A DNA stretch of 64,000 bases from Ramlibacter sp. PS4R-6 (GTDB lineage: Bacteria; Pseudomonadota; Gammaproteobacteria; Burkholderiales; Burkholderiaceae_C): the NCBI RefSeq assembly GCF_037572775.1, contig NZ_JBBHKA010000001.1:1984001-2048000 (forward strand). Direction: 5' to 3'. Below are positions 7,904 through 17,368 of this stretch, one piece after another. The first letter of the stretch is position 1. Every line of letters begins with the position of its first letter. The notes under the pieces were generated by a model. It was not told the origin of the DNA, ran no database searches, and was given only the letters and a program-made list of their open reading frames with translations. The translations under genes and the position numbers were made by a program.

Positions 7904-8650
7904 TCAGGCTTTCACGACGGGCTGGATGAAGCCCAGGGCCGCGCCGACGGGGTCGACGAGGATCCCGACGCGGCCCACCTCCGGGACCTCCAGGACCTTT
8001 TGCGCGAGCGTGCCGCCCAGCGGCGCCACGCGCGCGGCGATCGCGTCGGCGTTCTCCACCTTCACGTAAGGCACCCACTGCGCGGGGTCGCCGTCCTTCT
8101 CGGTCTTCATGATCCCGCCGCGCGCCTTGCCGGCGGCGTCCTGCAGGACGCGGTACATGCCGATGGGTCCCATGTCCCAGTCCATGTGCGTGTAGCCGAA
8201 CACGCTCTCGTAGAAGGCCAGCGCCTTCTGCGGGTCCGGCGTGGCAAGTTCGTTCCAGTCGAAGTCGCCGCTGGCCACGTGTTCGGCGTCGGGGCGGTCG
8301 CCCTGCAGGCCCTTCCAGATCGACACACGCGCGCCCGTCGGGTCGAGCACCGTCGCACCGCGGCCGATGCCGGGATAGTCGACGGGCTCCATTGCGGGCT
8401 TCGCACCGGCGGCAAGGGCGGCGCGGTAGCGGTCGTCCACGTCGGCGACCGACAGCCACGAGCGCCAGTGGTGGGGCGTGCCCGCAACCACGCCGCCGAT
8501 GAAGTCGGCGCCGTTGTGGATGACTTCGTAGCTGCCCGGCGCCATCGCCTTCACTTTCCAGCCGAGCAGTTCCTCGTAGAACTGCCGCGCTTTCGGGGCG
8601 TCGTTGGACACGTGCTCGAACCAGGCGAACTTGCCGAAGTGGTAGGCCAT
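7904..8650 (-). CDS. VOC family protein with two glyoxalase-like domains
   Basis: A 248-residue cytosolic protein made of two vicinal-oxygen-chelate (glyoxalase/bleomycin-resistance) domains. The first covers residues 1-120, beginning GKFAWFEHVSNDAPKARQFY. The second covers about 128-248, beginning FDWNELATPDPQKALAFYES. Both show the paired beta-alpha-beta-beta-beta pattern and end with hydrophobic strands. Many such two-domain proteins are annotated as glyoxalase-like with unknown substrate. The ATG at 8650 was chosen because it begins right at the first strand of the domain; the longer in-frame extension upstream has no domain character. Confidence 0.85.
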   Translation of the reverse strand: MAYHFGKFAWFEHVSNDAPKARQFYEELLGWKVKAMAPGSYEVIHNGADFIGGVVAGTPHHWRSWLSVADVDDRYRAALAAGAKPAMEPVDYPGIGRGATVLDPTGARVSIWKGLQGDRPDAEHVASGDFDWNELATPDPQKALAFYESVFGYTHMDWDMGPIGMYRVLQDAAGKARGGIMKTEKDGDPAQWVPYVKVENADAIAARVAPLGGTLAQKVLEVPEVGRVGILVDPVGAALGFIQPVVKA

Positions 8651-8741
8651 GGGCGGGTCCTTCACAAAGAGGCGTTGGCCGACAGCGTGCACACGGGTGC
8701 GCGGCCACACTGCGGCATCGCCATTGTCACAGGAGATGAGC

Positions 8742-8969
8742 ATGAAGCCCAAGCAGGCCTCCACCGGCGGGCGCGACCTGAAGCCCAGCCAGCACGAGAA
8801 CGACACCAAGCACAAGGTGACGCCCAGCCCCGAAGTGCAGATGGAAGACGCCGGCACGCCGGCCAGCGGCAACAGCGGCATGGGCGGGCGCGGCAACGCG
8901 GCCGAAGGCGCCATGAAACAGACGAGCAAGACCTCGGCGGAAGGCAGCGGCAAGCCCGAGCGCCGCTGA
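8742..8969 (+). CDS. Small disordered hydrophilic hypothetical protein
   Basis: A 75-residue protein with no hydrophobic stretch, made mostly of Lys, Gly, Ser, Glu and Asn (starts MKPKQASTGGRDLKPSQHE, ends SGKPERR). A good ribosome-binding site AGGAG sits at 8731-8735, six bases before the ATG at 8742, and decides this start over the ATG at 8736. No known domain is visible. In composition it resembles the 97-residue protein at 6765-7058, and the two may be stress-related disordered proteins, which is inference. Confidence 0.6.
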   Translation: MKPKQASTGGRDLKPSQHENDTKHKVTPSPEVQMEDAGTPASGNSGMGGRGNAAEGAMKQTSKTSAEGSGKPERR

Positions 8970-9087
8970 GTCCTACACGCGTTTGCTGCCCGAGCCGACA
9001 AACGCGGCACCCACGCGGCCTAGAGTCACCCCAGGGCAGTCGCGACTGCCCTTGCCACTTTCAAGACACACCGAACAAGGAGTTCTG

Positions 9088-9522
9088 ATGAAGACCCAAT
9101 ACACCGCCGTCGCGCTGGCCATCGCCGCCGCCCTTTCGCTGAGCGCCTGCCACCGCAACGCCGATACGTCGTCCACGACGGGCACGAGCGGCACCGGCGC
9201 CACGTCCTCGAGCAGCACCACGCCGGCCACGACGACGACCGGCTCGGGCAGCACGACGCCCAGCACCAGCACGAGCAGCACCACCACCGACACGACGACC
9301 GGCAGCACCACGCCGGGCTCGTCCACGTCGTCGATGGGCGCCACGGGCACGACGAGCGGCAGCGCCACGCTGTCGACGACGACGCCCAGCACGAGCTCGA
9401 GCACATCGTCCACCACGCCGTCGACCGCACCGTCCACGACGCCGTCGAACAACCCGAACTCCGGCGCCACCGGCGCGACGGGCGCGACGGGCACGACGGG
9501 CAGTTCCACGACGAGCCGCTGA
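9088..9522 (+). CDS. Low-complexity Ser/Thr-rich lipoprotein
   Basis: A 144-residue protein with a lipoprotein signal (ALAIAAALSLSAC, lipid-bearing Cys near residue 21, followed by HRNAD). The remainder is almost entirely Ser, Thr, Gly, Pro and Ala in short repeats. The ribosome-binding site AAGGAG ends six bases before the ATG. The repeat-rich tail may be an extended, possibly glycosylated surface spacer, but nothing direct shows that. Its stop overlaps the start of the next small lipoprotein (TGATG at 9520), so the pair is translationally coupled. Confidence 0.7.
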   Translation: MKTQYTAVALAIAAALSLSACHRNADTSSTTGTSGTGATSSSSTTPATTTTGSGSTTPSTSTSSTTTDTTTGSTTPGSSTSSMGATGTTSGSATLSTTTPSTSSSTSSTTPSTAPSTTPSNNPNSGATGATGATGTTGSSTTSR

Positions 9523-9782
9523 TGGGCTTGCGTCAATGGACCCTGGTCCTGGCGGCGGCAGCGTCGCTGGGGCTGGCTGCGTGCCACCGCGTTGCCGACA
9601 AGTCCGCCACGGCATCACCGGATACGCCGGTGGGCACGAGCGGCGGCGGCAGCGGAACCAACGCCATGGGTGGCCCGGGAACGGGCCTCACGGGCGGGAT
9701 GAATCCCGCGCCGGGGCAAGCGACTGGCGTGTCGGAAGGCTCGACGAACTCGACCCCGAAGAAATCGGTCGGCAACCGCTGA
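9522..9782 (+). CDS. Small Gly-rich lipoprotein
   Basis: An 86-residue protein with a clear lipobox (LGLAAC then HRVADK), followed by a Gly/Ser/Pro-rich tail without a recognisable domain. The Cys-His-Arg sequence right after the signal matches the start of the mature form of the upstream lipoprotein (CHRNAD against CHRVAD). The two therefore look like diverged copies or at least share a sorting signal. Start and stop overlap with the upstream gene, which suggests coupled translation. Function is unknown. Confidence 0.6.
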   Translation: MGLRQWTLVLAAAASLGLAACHRVADKSATASPDTPVGTSGGGSGTNAMGGPGTGLTGGMNPAPGQATGVSEGSTNSTPKKSVGNR

Positions 9783-10673
9783 TCAGGCGCCCGTGGCGAC
9801 CGGCCGCGCCGGGTCGCTGCACCACTCGCTCCAGCTCCCCGCGTACAGCGCGGTGGGGCCGAAGCCTGCGAGTTCCATCGCAATGAGGTTGGGCAGCGCG
9901 CTCACGCCGCTGCCGCAGTGGTGCACCACGCTCGAAGGGTTGCGGCCCGCGAGCACCTTCTCGAAATCCGCGCGCAGTTGCTGCGCCGGTTTGAATTTCC
10001 CATCCGCGTCGACGTTCTCGGTGCCGGGCCGGTTCAGCGCGCCCGGGATGTGCCCCGCGACGGGATCGAAGGGCTCCGTCTCGCCGCGGTAACGCGGGCC
10101 GGAGCGCGCGTCGACGATCGTCTGGTCCTTCTTCGGCAGGTGCGCGAGCACGTCCTTTGTCGTCACCAGCTTGCGCAGTTCGGGCCCCAACTCGAAGTTG
10201 CTCTGGAAGTGCGAAGGCTCGACGCGGTCCGTCACTTCGCCGCCCGAGGCCTGCCAGGCCTTGAGCCCGCCATCGAGTACGGCCACCGCGTCGTGGCCCA
10301 CCCACTTGAGCATCCACCACAGGCGCCCGCAGTAGTTGCTGTTGTTGCGGTCGTAGACGACGGCCTGCATGTCGTTGGCGAAGCCCACGCTCGACAGCCA
10401 CATCGCGAACTTCTCGCGGCTGGGCAGCGGGTGGCGGCCGCCCGAGGCCGCGTCGGGATGCGGGTGGTGCGTGCCATCGGGCTCGACCACGCCCTTGTCG
10501 CTCAGTGCCGAATCCAGGTGCGCATACACGGCGCCCGGGATGTGCGCCTTGCGATAAGCCTCTTCGCCGGCGGCGGGGTTCGTGAGGTCGAAGCTGCAGT
10601 CGAACACCATGTGGCGCGCGCCGCTCGCGTGCAGTGACTTCAGCTCTTCCGCGGAGATCAGCGTCGTGTACAT
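9783..10673 (-). CDS. sseA: Thiosulfate/3-mercaptopyruvate sulfurtransferase (rhodanese)
   Basis: A 296-residue protein of two rhodanese domains. The inactive N-terminal domain (residues about 5-140) contains HMVFDCSFDLTNP and VVVYD-like strands (AVVYDRNNSNYCGRLWWML). The catalytic C-terminal domain (about 165-290) has the active loop HHCGSGVSA with the nucleophile Cys. CGSG-V-[ST]-A is the loop type of 3-mercaptopyruvate sulfurtransferases (SseA group) rather than of classical thiosulfate rhodaneses. It transfers sulfane sulfur to cyanide or thiols in the cytoplasm. The ATG at 10673 fits the domain start. The gene is convergent with the small lipoprotein gene, with no gap. The symbol is by similarity only. 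Confidence 0.88.
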   Translation of the reverse strand: MYTTLISAEELKSLHASGARHMVFDCSFDLTNPAAGEEAYRKAHIPGAVYAHLDSALSDKGVVEPDGTHHPHPDAASGGRHPLPSREKFAMWLSSVGFANDMQAVVYDRNNSNYCGRLWWMLKWVGHDAVAVLDGGLKAWQASGGEVTDRVEPSHFQSNFELGPELRKLVTTKDVLAHLPKKDQTIVDARSGPRYRGETEPFDPVAGHIPGALNRPGTENVDADGKFKPAQQLRADFEKVLAGRNPSSVVHHCGSGVSALPNLIAMELAGFGPTALYAGSWSEWCSDPARPVATGA

Positions 10674-10692
10674 GACGCCAATTATCGGCCGG

Positions 10693-11625
10693 TCAGTGTT
10701 CTTCCGCAGGCGCATCCGGTGCGGCGCGGGCCCGCAGGATGGTCGCGCCGACGCCGCTGGCCACGATCAGCGCCATGCCGGCCCAGCCGATCGGCGGGAT
10801 GCGGTCGCCGAACAGCGCAATGCTGTAGATCGCGCCGAAGACGATGCCGAAGTACTGCAGGCAGGCCACCACCAGCGTCGCGCCGCGGCTGTAGGCGCGC
10901 GTGATGCACAGCTGGCCCAGCGCGGCCAGCACGCCGATCGGCAGCAGCCACCACGCGTGATCCCATTCCCACGGCGAGAAGTCGCCGGCCAGCATGCCGA
11001 TGCCACCGCCCACCGCCGAGCCGGCCCCGAAGTAGAAGACCGTGCGCGTGTCGGGCTCGCCCACCTTGCCCAGCGCCATCACCTGCATGTACGCGAAGGC
11101 GGCCGTGATGCCCGACAGCAATCCCATGATCGCGCCGAACACCTGGTTCTGCTCGATGGAAGGGCGCAGCATCATCACGACGCCCGCGAAGCCCGCGATC
11201 ACCGCCACCGCCAGCATGCCCTGGCGCGCGGGCCAGGGCTCGCCGCTGCGCGGGTTCCACGCGATCAGCGCACCGCCGACGAGGAAGGCCGCGACCCACA
11301 CGCTGCTCATGTAGTTGAGCGTCATCGCCGTGGCGATGGGCAGGGCCGCGATCGAATAGAACCACGCGCCCAGCGAGACCACGCCGATCAGGCTGCGCCA
11401 GCCGTGCATCAGGGGGTAGTGGGTGGCGAGCGGGATGCCCTGGTTGCGCGCGATGGCCCAGATGAAGGCCATGCCGATCAGGCCGCGCCAGAACACCAGC
11501 TCCGAAGCGGTGAACCATGCGGATGCGTACTTCACGCACACCGCCATGGTGGAGAAGAGGAACGACCCGGCGATCATCCAGAGCGCTTGCACGCCCTGGG
11601 CTACGCCATCTTCTTGCGGTACCAC
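10693..11625 (-). CDS. DMT-superfamily (EamA) transporter
   Basis: An integral membrane protein of up to 310 residues with about ten hydrophobic helices in two repeated EamA halves (residues about 15-150 and 165-300). Recognisable pieces are the first helix WMIAGSFLFSTMAVCVKY, LVFWRGLIGMAFIW, and the second-half TRAYSRGATLVVACLQYF. Proteins of this type export small metabolites or amino acids; the substrate cannot be predicted. The start is uncertain. The longest frame starts at 11625 and overlaps the end of the Rieske gene by 25 bases, while a GTG inside the first 15 codons would avoid most of this overlap. Confidence 0.85.
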   Translation of the reverse strand: MVPQEDGVAQGVQALWMIAGSFLFSTMAVCVKYASAWFTASELVFWRGLIGMAFIWAIARNQGIPLATHYPLMHGWRSLIGVVSLGAWFYSIAALPIATAMTLNYMSSVWVAAFLVGGALIAWNPRSGEPWPARQGMLAVAVIAGFAGVVMMLRPSIEQNQVFGAIMGLLSGITAAFAYMQVMALGKVGEPDTRTVFYFGAGSAVGGGIGMLAGDFSPWEWDHAWWLLPIGVLAALGQLCITRAYSRGATLVVACLQYFGIVFGAIYSIALFGDRIPPIGWAGMALIVASGVGATILRARAAPDAPAEEH

Positions 11626-12728
11626 TCATGGAAGTGCTGCATGCCGTCTTCCATGGGGCTCTGGTAAGGGCCCATCTCGTCGTCGCCGCGCAGCATCAGC
11701 GCCTTGCGGCCGGCGTCCATGCGCTCGGCGATCTCGTCGTCCTCCACGCAGGTCTCCATGTACGCCGCGCGCTGGGACTCGACGAACTCGCGCTCGAACG
11801 CCGCGATCTCCTCGGGGTAGTAGAACTCCACCATGTTCAGCGTCTTGCCCGGCCCCAGGGGGTGGAGCGTGGAGACGGTGAGCACGTGCGGGTACCACTC
11901 CACCATGATGTGCGGGTAGTAGGTGAGCCAGATGGCGCCGTACTTCGGCGGCTCGCCGTTGCGGTAGTTCATCAGCGCCTTGTGCCAGCGCTTGTAGACG
12001 TCGCTGCCCGGCTTGCCCAGGCGGTTGGCCACGCCGACCGTCTGCACCGAGTAGTTTTCCTTGAACTCCCAGCGCAGGTCGTCGCACGCGACGAAGTTGC
12101 CCAGGCCCGGATGGAACGGGCCCACGTGGTAGTCCTCAAGGTAGACCTCGATGAAGGTCTTCCAGTTGTAGTTGCAGTAGTGCAGCTCCACGTGGTCCAG
12201 CACCATGCCGGTGAAGTCCAGCTCGGCCCGCGGGCCCATGTTCGCGAGCTGCCCCGCCACGTCGACGCCGTTCTTCTCGAACAGCATCCCGTTCCATTCC
12301 TGCAGCGGGTAGTTGTTGAGGTTCAAGCACGGGTCCTGCGCGAAATGCGGGGCGCCCAGCAGCCGGCCCGCGGGGGCGCCGGCGCCCGCGCTGTAGGTCC
12401 AGCGGTGCAAGGGGCACACGATGTTGCCTCCGCCCACGCGGTTGGACGCGACCGAGCCGCGCCCCTTGAGCATGACGGCCTGCCGGTGGCGGCACACGTT
12501 GGAGATGAGCTCCACGCCGTTGGGCGTGCGCAGCAACGCGCGCCCTTCGCCTTCCTGGGGCAGTGCGTAGTAGTCCCCGTGTTCGGGGACGGCCAGGGCA
12601 TGGCCGACGTAGCGGGGCCCCCCCTGGAAGAGGACCTCCATCTCGCGCTTGAAGAGCGCCTCGTCGAAATAGCTGGAAACCGAAAGTTGGCTTGCGGCCT
12701 GCTGTAGCTGAAGACTTAAATCAGACAT
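11601..12728 (-). CDS. Rieske-type aromatic-ring-hydroxylating oxygenase, alpha subunit
   Basis: A 375-residue protein with a Rieske [2Fe-2S] domain whose ligands are Cys79 and His81 (CRHR) and Cys105 and His108 (CPLHRW). The catalytic domain has a mononuclear iron site suggested by EVYLEDYHVGPFHPG (His201 and His206, preceded by Asn and Glu/Asp residues). It probably hydroxylates or demethylates an aromatic or quaternary-ammonium substrate, using an external reductase. No reductase or ferredoxin gene is nearby, so the electron donor must be elsewhere. The spacing between the two ligand pairs is longer than in many family members. It precedes the DMT transporter on the same strand and is divergent from xseB. 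Confidence 0.88.
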   Translation of the reverse strand: MSDLSLQLQQAASQLSVSSYFDEALFKREMEVLFQGGPRYVGHALAVPEHGDYYALPQEGEGRALLRTPNGVELISNVCRHRQAVMLKGRGSVASNRVGGGNIVCPLHRWTYSAGAGAPAGRLLGAPHFAQDPCLNLNNYPLQEWNGMLFEKNGVDVAGQLANMGPRAELDFTGMVLDHVELHYCNYNWKTFIEVYLEDYHVGPFHPGLGNFVACDDLRWEFKENYSVQTVGVANRLGKPGSDVYKRWHKALMNYRNGEPPKYGAIWLTYYPHIMVEWYPHVLTVSTLHPLGPGKTLNMVEFYYPEEIAAFEREFVESQRAAYMETCVEDDEIAERMDAGRKALMLRGDDEMGPYQSPMEDGMQHFHEWYRKKMA

Positions 12729-12953
12729 GAACCTGACCTAGAGACTCCCCCTATGAAGGGGCAGGGCTTGCGCTGGCGTTCCGAGGAGACGGGCGCGAAC
12801 TGGGTGATGAACGGGGGGAAACCGGGTCTCCACGAGCCCGGAAAAAGGGAAGGCGATTGTACCCCCGGGGTCCACTTGGCGCCCCATCGGCGGAATTCCA
12901 GAGCCGTGTTGCAACTCGAAGCCTAAAATCGGGCGTTTTCCCCCGGCAACCGC

Positions 12954-13181
12954 ATGTCCTCCACTCCCCAACAGCCCCCCGCCAGCTACGAAGCGGCCCT
13001 GGCCGAACTCGACCAGCTCGTGGGCCGCATCGAGTCGGGGCAATTGCCGCTGGAACAACTCCTGACCGGCTACCAGCGTGGCGCACAGCTCCTGCAGTAC
13101 TGCCGTGACCAGCTGCAGGCCGTCGAGAACCAGGTGAAGGTGCTCGACGCCGGGGTGCTCAAGCCGTGGACGCAGGAGTGA
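12954..13181 (+). CDS. xseB: Exodeoxyribonuclease VII small subunit
   Basis: A 75-residue protein with the full XseB pattern: [40 protein letters not shown], then [12 protein letters not shown]. The small subunit associates in several copies with XseA to form exonuclease VII, which degrades single-stranded DNA from both ends. XseA is not in the window. The stop overlaps the GTG start of ispA (GTGA), and xseB-ispA-dxs is a common operon order in proteobacteria. The region 12729-12953 upstream holds the divergent promoters; I see no distinct site in it. Confidence 0.93.
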   Translation: MSSTPQQPPASYEAALAELDQLVGRIESGQLPLEQLLTGYQRGAQLLQYCRDQLQAVENQVKVLDAGVLKPWTQE

Positions 13182-14080
13182 ACGCGCGAGTGCCGGCCCC
13201 CTTCGACCTGGGCGCGTGGAGCGGCGAGCGGCTCGCGCGCATCGAGCGGGCGCTGTCCGACTGGGTCGTGGCCGATGCGCCCGCCGGCCTGGGCGAAGCG
13301 ATGCGTTACGCGGTGCTCGATGGCGGCAAGCGCCTGCGGCCCCTGCTCGTGCTGGCGGCGAGCGAAGCGGTCGGCGGCCATGACGAAGCCGCCTTGCGCG
13401 CGGGCTGCGCCGTCGAACTGATCCACGCCTACTCGCTGGTGCACGACGACATGCCTTGCATGGACGACGACGTGCTGCGCCGGGGCAAGCCCACGGTGCA
13501 CGTGAAGTTCGGCCAGGCGCAGGCGCTGCTCGCCGGCGATGCGTTGCAGGCCCTCGCGTTCGAATTGCTGGTGCCCGAAGCCGGCGTGCCCGATCGCGTG
13601 CAGGCCGCGCTGTGCCGCCTGCTCGCACGCGCCGCCGGCCACTTCGGCATGGCGGGCGGGCAGGCCATCGACCTTGCGAGCGTCGGCCTCGCCCTCGACG
13701 AACACCAGCTGCGCGAGATGCACCGCCGCAAGACCGGCGCGCTGCTCGAAGGCAGCGTGATGATGGGCGCCGCTTGCGGCAGCCCGCCGCCCGAGGCGCT
13801 GCGCGCGCTGCAGGCCTACGGCGCCGCCATCGGCCTGGCCTTCCAGGTGGTGGACGACATCCTCGACGTCACGGCCGATTCCGCCACGCTCGGCAAGACG
13901 GCGGGCAAGGACGCCGACCAGAACAAGCCGACCTATGTGTCCGTGCTGGGGCTGGAGCGCTCGCGCGCCTATGCACGCGAGCTGCTCGAGGAAGCGCGCG
14001 CGGCGCTGGCCGCGAGTCGTCTTGCCGACACCCGCGCGCTCGAAGCCCTCGCCACCATGGTCGTCGCCCGCGACAATTGA
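13178..14080 (+). CDS. ispA: Geranyl/farnesyl diphosphate synthase
   Basis: A 300-residue short-chain polyprenyl diphosphate synthase. The first aspartate-rich motif DDMPCMDDD begins at residue 90, the second motif DDILD at about residue 226, and GGKRLRP (residues 49-55) and the GQ...ID segment AGGQAIDL are present. It condenses IPP with DMAPP and GPP in the cytoplasm to give farnesyl diphosphate for ubiquinone, undecaprenyl and other isoprenoids. The GTG at 13178 overlaps the xseB stop. GTG codons at 13166 or 13190 are alternatives, and the AGGAG directly before the overlap argues that translation is coupled. Downstream lies dxs, which feeds the same pathway. Confidence 0.93.
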   Translation: MNARVPAPFDLGAWSGERLARIERALSDWVVADAPAGLGEAMRYAVLDGGKRLRPLLVLAASEAVGGHDEAALRAGCAVELIHAYSLVHDDMPCMDDDVLRRGKPTVHVKFGQAQALLAGDALQALAFELLVPEAGVPDRVQAALCRLLARAAGHFGMAGGQAIDLASVGLALDEHQLREMHRRKTGALLEGSVMMGAACGSPPPEALRALQAYGAAIGLAFQVVDDILDVTADSATLGKTAGKDADQNKPTYVSVLGLERSRAYARELLEEARAALAASRLADTRALEALATMVVARDN

Positions 14081-14093
14081 GCCCTTGAACGCG

Positions 14094-15971
14094 ATGTCCC
14101 TGCTCGAAACCATCCACGACCCCGCCGAGCTGCGCAAGCTGCCGCGCACGCAACTCAAGCCGCTGGCCGACGAGCTGCGCGAGTTCCTCCTGGACAGCGT
14201 GTCGAAGACCGGCGGGCACCTCAGCTCCAACCTCGGCACGGTGGAACTGTCCATCGCGCTGCACTACGTCTTCAACACGCCCTACGACCGCATCGTGTGG
14301 GACGTGGGCCACCAGACCTACCCGCACAAGATCCTCACGGGCCGGCGCGAGCGCATGCCCACGCTGCGCCAGCTGGGCGGGCTCGCGGGCTTCCCGGCGC
14401 GCGCCGAGAGCGAGTACGACGCGTTCGGCACCGCGCATTCGTCCACCAGCATCTCCGCGGCGCTCGGCATGGCGCTGGCGGCCCAGCGCAAGGGCGAGAA
14501 CCGCAAGGCCATCGCCGTGATCGGCGACGGCGCGATGACCGCCGGCATGGCTTTCGAGGCGCTGAACAACGCCGGCGTGGCCGACGCCGACCTGCTCGTG
14601 ATCCTGAACGACAACGACATGTCGATCAGCCCGCCGGTGGGCGCGCTCAACCGCTACCTTGCGCAATTGATGTCGGGCCAGTTCTACGCCGCGGGCAAGA
14701 ACGTCGCCAAGACGGTGCTCAAGGCCGCGCCGCCGCTGTTCGAGCTGGCCAAGCGCTTCGAGGAACACGCCAAGGGCATGGTGGTGCCCGCCACGCTGTT
14801 CGAGAAGTTCGGCTTCAACTACATCGGTCCGATCGACGGCCACGACCTCGACTCGCTGGTGCCCACGCTCGAGAACATCAAGCACCTGAAGGGCCCACAG
14901 TTCCTGCACGTGGTGACGAAGAAGGGCCAGGGCTACAAGCTGGCCGAGGCCGACCCGGTGGCCTACCACGGCCCCGGCAAGTTCGACCCCAAGGTGGGCC
15001 TCACGCCCAGCGCCAGCGGCAAGCTCACGTTCACGCAGGTCTTCGGCCAGTGGCTGTGCGACATGGCGGCGAAGGATTCGCGCCTGGTCGGCATCACGCC
15101 GGCGATGCGCGAAGGCTCGGGCATGGTGGAGTTCGAAAAGCGCTTCCCGCAGCGCTACTACGACGTCGGCATCGCCGAACAGCACGCGGTGACGTTCGCC
15201 GCGGGCATGGCGTGCGAGGGCGTGAAGCCGGTGGTGGCGATCTATTCCACCTTCCTGCAGCGCGCCTACGACCAGTTGATCCACGACGTGGCGCTGCAGA
15301 ACCTGCCGGTGGTGTTCGCGCTGGACCGCGCGGGCATCGTCGGCGCCGACGGCCCCACGCACAACGGCGCCTACGACATCCCTTACCTGCGCGCGATCCC
15401 CAACATGGCCGTCGCGTGCCCGTCCGACGAGAACGAGTGCCGCAAGCTGCTCACCACCGCGTTCGGCCGGGACCATCCCGTGGCCGTGCGTTACCCGCGC
15501 GGCGCAGGGCCGGGCGTGGCGGTGGAGCCCACGCTCGAGCCGCTGCCGTACGGCAAGGGCAACGTCCGCCGCGAAGGCCAGCGCATCGCGATCCTCGCGT
15601 TCGGCACCTTGCTGCATCCGGCGCTGGCCGCGGCGGAGCGCATCGGCGCGACGGTGGTGGACATGCGCTGGGCCAAGCCGGTGGACACCGCGTTGCTGCT
15701 GGACGTCGCCGCGCGCCACGAAGCGCTGGTGACGGTGGAAGAGGGCGCCGTGATGGGCGGCGCGGGCAGCGCGGTCATCGAAGCGCTGCATGCGGCGGGC
15801 GTGCTCAAGCCCGTGCTGCAACTGGGCCTGCGCGACGAATTCATCCCGCACGGCGACCCGGCGCGCCTGCTAGCGCTGCAAGGACTCGATGCCGCCGGCA
15901 TCGAAGCATCCATCCGCGAACGCTATGGCGACCTCGCGGGACGTGCACCAACATTGAAAGTTGTCGGCTAA
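14094..15971 (+). CDS. dxs: 1-deoxy-D-xylulose-5-phosphate synthase
   Basis: A 625-residue thiamine-diphosphate enzyme that condenses pyruvate and glyceraldehyde 3-phosphate, the first step of the MEP isoprenoid pathway. Its ThDP-binding part has [18 protein letters not shown] followed by [13 protein letters not shown]. The Pyr domain starts [14 protein letters not shown] and carries the catalytic Glu in [17 protein letters not shown]. The C-terminal transketolase domain ends [18 protein letters not shown]. The ATG at 14094 gives the standard start [16 protein letters not shown]. It is 13 bases behind ispA in the same operon. Confidence 0.95.
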   Translation: MSLLETIHDPAELRKLPRTQLKPLADELREFLLDSVSKTGGHLSSNLGTVELSIALHYVFNTPYDRIVWDVGHQTYPHKILTGRRERMPTLRQLGGLAGFPARAESEYDAFGTAHSSTSISAALGMALAAQRKGENRKAIAVIGDGAMTAGMAFEALNNAGVADADLLVILNDNDMSISPPVGALNRYLAQLMSGQFYAAGKNVAKTVLKAAPPLFELAKRFEEHAKGMVVPATLFEKFGFNYIGPIDGHDLDSLVPTLENIKHLKGPQFLHVVTKKGQGYKLAEADPVAYHGPGKFDPKVGLTPSASGKLTFTQVFGQWLCDMAAKDSRLVGITPAMREGSGMVEFEKRFPQRYYDVGIAEQHAVTFAAGMACEGVKPVVAIYSTFLQRAYDQLIHDVALQNLPVVFALDRAGIVGADGPTHNGAYDIPYLRAIPNMAVACPSDENECRKLLTTAFGRDHPVAVRYPRGAGPGVAVEPTLEPLPYGKGNVRREGQRIAILAFGTLLHPALAAAERIGATVVDMRWAKPVDTALLLDVAARHEALVTVEEGAVMGGAGSAVIEALHAAGVLKPVLQLGLRDEFIPHGDPARLLALQGLDAAGIEASIRERYGDLAGRAPTLKVVG

Positions 15972-16137
15972 GCCGCAGCCTTTCGTTTCCTGAAAATTTG
16001 CTGACGAGGCGACTCACGCGAAAGTTTCGCAAGGGAAAACCCCTGAGAACCTAAGTGGGCGCGTTCCTAGAATGCTGGCAGGTTGCTTGCGCCGCAGGCA
16101 GTTCAAGTCCGCATCACTTCCCTACAGGAGCGCCTTC

Positions 16138-17217
16138 ATGGATCGTCGATCACTCATCAAGAACGCAGGCATCGCGGGCATCCTGGCCGCCGGCGTGGCA
16201 CCTGCCGTGCACGCGCAGGCCGCCATTCGCTGGCGCCTGGCCTCCAGTTTCCCGAAGTCGCTGGACACGATCTTCAAGGCCGCGGAAGTCTTCGCGGACT
16301 CCGTCAAGAAGATGTCGGGCGGCAAGTTCGAGATCTCGGTGCACGCCGCCGGTGAACTGATGCCTCCCTTCGGCGTGGTCGACGGCGTGCAGCAGGGCTC
16401 CGTCGAGTGCGCGCACACGGCGCCCTATTACTTCTTCGGCAAGGACCCGTGCTTCGCGCTGGGCTGCGCCATCCCCTTCGGCCTGAACAGCCGCCAGATG
16501 ACCGCGTGGATGTACGAGGGCAACGGCCTGAAGCTGATGCGCGAGTTCTACGCCAAGTACAGCATCGTCAACTTCCCGGCCGGCAACACGGGCGCGCAGA
16601 TGGGCGGCTGGTTCCGCAAGGAGATCAAGTCGGTCAAGGACGTGAAGGGCCTGAAGTTCCGCATCGGCGGCTTCGGCGGCAAGGTGTTCGAGCGCATCGG
16701 CGGCGTGCCCCAGAGCATCCCGGGCGGCGAAATCTACCCGGCGCTGGAAAAGGGCACGATCGACGCGGCCGAGTGGGTGGGCCCGTACGACGACCAGAAG
16801 CTCGGCTTCAACAAGGTCGCGCCGTTCTACTACTACCCCGGCTGGTGGGAAGGCGGCCCGCAGCTGGACGTCTTCGTGAACCAGAAGGCGTACGACGGCC
16901 TCTCGCCCGAGAACAAGGCCATCGTCGAGGCCGCCGCCTCGCATGCGCACATCTTCATGCAGGCTCGCTACGACGCGGTGAACCCCGTGGCGCTGAAGCA
17001 GCTGGTGGGCGCCGGCACGAAGCTGCGTCCCTTCCCGGCCGACATGATGTCCGAGTCCTTCAAGGCCGCGATGGGCCTGTACGAAGAGCTCAACAGCACC
17101 AACGAGAACTGGAAGAAGATCTACGCCGACTTCAACAAGTTCCGCGCCGACCAGAACCTCTGGTTCCGCTTCACCGAGATGGGCTTCGACCGCTTCATGC
17201 AAAGCCAGAAGCTGTAA
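16138..17217 (+). CDS. TakP-like TRAP transporter solute receptor, copy 1
   Basis: A 359-residue periplasmic receptor of the DctP/TakP group, whose characterised member binds 2-oxo acids such as pyruvate. The signal region begins MDRRSLIKNAGIAGILAAG, a twin-arginine-like motif, and ends at VHAQA. The ligand-site residues of this group are visible: Arg175 in RIGGFGGK, and Glu212-Trp213 in AAEWVGPYDDQK, equivalent to the Glu-Trp pair of TakP. A ribosome-binding site AGGAG precedes the ATG by seven bases. It is the first of three tandem paralogues; no membrane subunit is adjacent. A strong hairpin terminator follows. Confidence 0.92.
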   Translation: MDRRSLIKNAGIAGILAAGVAPAVHAQAAIRWRLASSFPKSLDTIFKAAEVFADSVKKMSGGKFEISVHAAGELMPPFGVVDGVQQGSVECAHTAPYYFFGKDPCFALGCAIPFGLNSRQMTAWMYEGNGLKLMREFYAKYSIVNFPAGNTGAQMGGWFRKEIKSVKDVKGLKFRIGGFGGKVFERIGGVPQSIPGGEIYPALEKGTIDAAEWVGPYDDQKLGFNKVAPFYYYPGWWEGGPQLDVFVNQKAYDGLSPENKAIVEAAASHAHIFMQARYDAVNPVALKQLVGAGTKLRPFPADMMSESFKAAMGLYEELNSTNENWKKIYADFNKFRADQNLWFRFTEMGFDRFMQSQKL

Positions 17218-17235
17218 ACCTCTCGCGCTACGAGA

Positions 17236-17264
17236 AAAGGCCGCCTCCGGGCGGCCTTTCTTTT
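17236..17264 (+). terminator. Rho-independent terminator after receptor copy 1
   Basis: The hairpin has the stem AAAGGCCGCC against GGCGGCCTTT with a 4-base loop TCCG, followed by CTTTTT. It is a textbook intrinsic terminator 19 bases after the stop of the first TakP-like receptor, and it separates that gene from copies 2 and 3. Confidence 0.85.
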
Positions 17265-17368
17265 TGCTGACGCAACAGGGCCCTTCGTCAGTGCGCTGAA
17301 AGCGATCGTGTGATCGGCCATCCGATCATGCCCGCGCTTTCACAACCATTACGACGAAGGAGATACCC

